64,000 nucleotides of DNA. Origin: Leeuwenhoekiella marinoflava DSM 3653. GTDB taxonomy: Bacteria > Bacteroidota > Bacteroidia > Flavobacteriales > Flavobacteriaceae. The first letter of the stretch is position 1. Every line of letters begins with the position of its first letter. Made by a program: the position numbers and the translations under genes. The stretch lies in contig NZ_FQUN01000007.1 in assembly GCF_900129005.1 (NCBI RefSeq), positions 57,132 through 121,131 on the forward strand, written 5' to 3'. Of this stretch, positions 61,079 through 64,000 are shown piece after piece. The notes below the pieces were generated by a model. The model saw only the letters and a list, made by a program, of their open reading frames with translations. It was not told where the DNA came from and searched no databases.

Positions 61079-63466
61079 ATGTTTAAAAACTATTTCAAAA
61101 TCGCTTTTCGGAATTTGTGGAGGCACCGCGGGTTTTCAGCTTTAAACATAAGTGGCCTTGCGGTAGGAATGGCTGCCGCTTTTTTAATTCTTTTATATGT
61201 AGGTTTTGAACTCAGCTACGATACGATGTTCCCCAAGAAAGATCGTATCCACATGTTGGTAAGCGATTTAAAAACACCCTCAGATTCGTATCAAATACCC
61301 GTGGTAGACTGGAGCGTTCTTGGGAAAATCACTCCGCGATTTCCTGAAATACAGTCTTCAACCCGCATTGTAGATATGAACTTGAGTATTCAAAAAGGGA
61401 CGGAGAATTTTGTAGAAAAGCGCTCTCTGGCTGCGGACTCTACTTTTTTTAAGATTTTTGATTTAAAGCTTTTAGAGGGAGATCCTGATGAGGCCCTGCG
61501 GGCACCCTTAAGTTTGGTGTTGAGCCAGACAGGAGCTCAAAAATACTTTGGTTCAGAAAACCCTATGGGCAAAAGCCTTAAGATTATGAATGGCAAGTAT
61601 ACGGCTCAAATCACTGGCATCATGCAAGACCTTCCTAAAAACACACAGATTCAAGCAGATTATTTACTCTCGCTGTCAACATACACCAAGGTCATAGATC
61701 CTACTCTTGACGAGTCTTGGGGAAACTATGAGCCCAGAGGTTATGTGCTTTTATCAGAAAATGTGAACACAAAAAATCTCGTTTCTAAAATCAATACTTT
61801 CCTCGAGGAAGAAGATGGTGAGAAGATGAAAGCTGCCAACCTATTTATAAAACAAGATTTAGAGCTCATTACAGATGTCTATTTATATTCTACACGTATA
61901 GGAAGCGGAAGCGCTAACATCAACAACATTTACATTTTTGGTGTTGTAGCATTATTCATATTGCTCATTGCAAGTATCAACTTCATTAATCTAACCACAG
62001 CAAGATCTGTAGAACGCGCTAAGGAAGTAGGCATCCGTAAAGTTGTAGGTGCACAAAAAAATCAGTTGATGTTGCAGTTTGTAGGCGAGTCTCTTATCGT
62101 TACTATACTGGCTTATATTCTGGGTATAGCAATTGCTACTCTGGCATTACCTTATTTTAATACCCTTGCCGGTCAGGAAGTAGCCAGCGGAGTGTTTGCT
62201 AATTGGAGTTATGTAGGGCTGTTTTTTGCGATTGCATTGGCGATTGGTTTAGCGGCGGGAACTTATCCTGCACTTGTTCTTTCTTCGTTTAGACCGGTAA
62301 GTGTTCTTAAAGGTAAATTTTCTACTACCCGTAGTGGAACGTTCTTAAGAAAAGCACTTGTGGTGAGTCAGTTTACGGTTTCTATCATATTGATAATTGG
62401 CACCTTGATTATTTACAATCAAATGCATTTTATGCAGAGTCAGGATTTGGGTTTTGCTAAAGATCGTTTACTGATTTTAGATATAGATAATCATCCCAAA
62501 CAACAACTACTGGCTGATTATTTAAAGAAAAATCCCAATATTATTTCAGTAGGAAAAGGCTCAACAGTTCCCGGAGGAGGAGGTAACAAGAGCTCTGCAC
62601 TCTCTATTATGCAAAACAGTCAAGGGCAGGATCAGACCCTTACTGTAGACCGTTATATCATAGACGATAAATACCTTGACCAGTTAGATATAAAGCTTAT
62701 CGCCGGTAGAAATTTTTCAAGAGATTTAGCCAGTGACAGTACTCAGGCATTAATTATAAATGAAAAGGTAGTTGATTTATTAGGCTACTCAAACCCAGAT
62801 GCCGCTATTGGAGCATCTTTTGACCAATGGGGTAGAGAGGGCCAGATTGTAGGAGTCGTTGCAGATTTTCATTCAGAATCTCTGCAAAAAGAAATACAGC
62901 CCTTGAGTTTTGTATTTGACACCAAGCAAACCAAATTATTGACCTTAAAAGTTGCTGCAGCAGATTTGCCAGAAACGCTAGCTTTTGTAGAAGAATCGTG
63001 GAAGCAGTTTTTACCAGACACCCATTTTGACTACTATTTTTTAGATGAGTTTTTTGATCGTCAGTATCGTGCAGAACAGCGTTTTAGTAACCTCTTTTTA
63101 AATTTTGCAGTCCTGGCTATTTTTATTTCTTGTATGGGTCTTTTAGGTCTGGCTTCTTATAGTACGAAACAACGCCGCCGTGAGATTGGCATCCGCAAAA
63201 TTGTAGGAGCTAGTATCTTGGGGATTGTCAATTTACTTTCTAAAGAATTTATAAAACTGGTAGGAATTGCCTTTTTAATAGCAGTACCCATAGCCTGGTT
63301 CAGTATGCATAAATGGTTACAAGATTTTGCTTATAGAATAGAAATACCTTGGTGGATATTTGCTGTTGCAGGAATGCTAGCTATAGGTGTTGCGATGCTT
63401 ACCGTAAGTTTTCAGGCCATAAAAGCTGCAATCGCAAACCCGGTAAAATCACTCAGAACAGAATAA
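61079..63466 (+). CDS. MacB/FtsX-type ABC transporter permease
   Basis: A 795-residue permease when started at ATG 61079 (MFKNYFKIAFRNLWRHRG), the standard opening of the family; an upstream in-frame start adds 29 residues without support. The order is helix, large periplasmic MacB core domain (about 45-265), three helices (FtsX domain with EVGIRKVVGA), a second periplasmic part and a second FtsX domain (REIGIRKIVGAS) at the C-terminus. It forms the export complex with the preceding ATPase and adaptor. Confidence 0.92.
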   Translation: MFKNYFKIAFRNLWRHRGFSALNISGLAVGMAAAFLILLYVGFELSYDTMFPKKDRIHMLVSDLKTPSDSYQIPVVDWSVLGKITPRFPEIQSSTRIVDMNLSIQKGTENFVEKRSLAADSTFFKIFDLKLLEGDPDEALRAPLSLVLSQTGAQKYFGSENPMGKSLKIMNGKYTAQITGIMQDLPKNTQIQADYLLSLSTYTKVIDPTLDESWGNYEPRGYVLLSENVNTKNLVSKINTFLEEEDGEKMKAANLFIKQDLELITDVYLYSTRIGSGSANINNIYIFGVVALFILLIASINFINLTTARSVERAKEVGIRKVVGAQKNQLMLQFVGESLIVTILAYILGIAIATLALPYFNTLAGQEVASGVFANWSYVGLFFAIALAIGLAAGTYPALVLSSFRPVSVLKGKFSTTRSGTFLRKALVVSQFTVSIILIIGTLIIYNQMHFMQSQDLGFAKDRLLILDIDNHPKQQLLADYLKKNPNIISVGKGSTVPGGGGNKSSALSIMQNSQGQDQTLTVDRYIIDDKYLDQLDIKLIAGRNFSRDLASDSTQALIINEKVVDLLGYSNPDAAIGASFDQWGREGQIVGVVADFHSESLQKEIQPLSFVFDTKQTKLLTLKVAAADLPETLAFVEESWKQFLPDTHFDYYFLDEFFDRQYRAEQRFSNLFLNFAVLAIFISCMGLLGLASYSTKQRRREIGIRKIVGASILGIVNLLSKEFIKLVGIAFLIAVPIAWFSMHKWLQDFAYRIEIPWWIFAVAGMLAIGVAMLTVSFQAIKAAIANPVKSLRTE

Positions 63467-63491
63467 TTCATCAATTAAAAAATAATCAGCT

Positions 63492-64000
63492 ATGCTCAAA
63501 AATTATATCAAAATCGCCTTAAGAAATTTATGGAAGAAAAAGGGGTACAGTACACTCAATATATTTGGTCTCGCGATAGGAATCACTTGTGCCAGCTTAA
63601 TTCTGCTTTGGGTTGAAGATGAAATGAGTTTTGATACAGTTGTTGCAGACCAAGAACTGGTTTATAGTGTGCCTACAAATCAAAAATATGATGGGCAATG
63701 GCGCACCTTTTTTCAAGCGACACCGGGGCCCCTTGCAGCAGCTTTAAAAGCTGAAATTCCAGAAATAACCCAAGCGGCACGATTGCGTAGCACTGACTTT
63801 TTATTCAGCCTTAATTCTTCTTCGGTTTCCAGCAGCGGTTCTTTTGCAGATGCAGATATTTTTGAAATATTGAATTTAAAATTTATTGAAGGCAAAGCTT
63901 CTGAAGCTTTTAGAGTAAAAGAAGGAATTGTAATTACACAAAAAGTGGCTAAAATTCTTTTTGAAGACCCTACCAACCTTTTAGGGAAAACCATCTTGAT
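63492..64000 (+). CDS. Second MacB/FtsX-type permease, 3-prime truncated by window edge
   Basis: Starts 25 bases after the first permease and is open to the window end (169 codons seen). The opening MLKNYIKIALRNLWKKKGYS and the helix NIFGLAIGITCASLILLWV match the neighbouring permease, and the periplasmic domain begins. Several paralogous permeases in a row are common in Bacteroidota efflux operons of this class. Confidence 0.88.
   Translation, partial: MLKNYIKIALRNLWKKKGYSTLNIFGLAIGITCASLILLWVEDEMSFDTVVADQELVYSVPTNQKYDGQWRTFFQATPGPLAAALKAEIPEITQAARLRSTDFLFSLNSSSVSSSGSFADADIFEILNLKFIEGKASEAFRVKEGIVITQKVAKILFEDPTNLLGKTIL

Overview
The window reads as chromosomal DNA of a member of the Bacteroidota, most likely a marine or environmental Flavobacteriaceae. 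The signs are a SusC/SusD pair, a fused CcoN-CcoO cbb3 oxidase, many lipoproteins and GH43 enzymes, TAnnTTTG-type -7 promoter elements, and few Shine-Dalgarno sites. I cannot fix the genus. No rRNA, tRNA, CRISPR array or complete insertion sequence was found.

Layout. 1-7.4 kb: scattered secreted enzymes (Tat-exported Gfo/Idh/MocA oxidoreductase, SMP-30-like lactonase, sulfatase, LprI-like protein, subclass B1 metallo-beta-lactamase) separated by long repeat-rich spacers. 8.4-14.7 kb: a DUF6266 gene, then an A+T-rich four-gene operon (double-GHKL kinase-like ATPase, stand-alone receiver, HNH nuclease, N6-adenine methyltransferase). It looks like a restriction-modification or defence cassette wired to a phosphorelay and is the best candidate for an undescribed system. 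15-19.3 kb: lipoprotein, Bcr/CflA-type MFS transporter, MsrA, TlpA-like thioredoxin. 19.5-22.8 kb: GH43, clan GH-A hydrolase and aldose 1-epimerase in one minus-strand operon.

23-36.8 kb is a micro-oxic respiration island: small membrane protein, hemN, ccoS-ccoNO-ccoQ-ccoP-ccoG with a small Cys-rich ORF, ccoH and a TauE/SafE-like protein, ccoI, and a Crp/Fnr regulator. Three minus- or plus-strand promoters here carry a TGAC-N4-(G/A)TCA palindrome exactly 23 nt before a -7-like box, which suggests one Fnr regulon. A 2-kb tandem mosaic of a dispersed hairpin repeat (24.96-26.92 kb) sits inside this island, and the same family fills most other large gaps.

36.8-41.4 kb: a minus-strand operon of a pectinesterase-like protein, a GH43 lipoprotein and a tandem GH43-GH43 enzyme. 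42-56.1 kb: SusC/SusD, an alkaline phosphatase, a fused phosphodiesterase-alkaline phosphatase, a TonB receptor with a DUF4374 lipoprotein, and a PHP-like secreted protein. This looks like uptake coupled to release of phosphate from organic phosphates. 56.1-64 kb: an NtrY/NtrC-type two-component pair divergent from a MacAB-like efflux operon that runs off the right edge.
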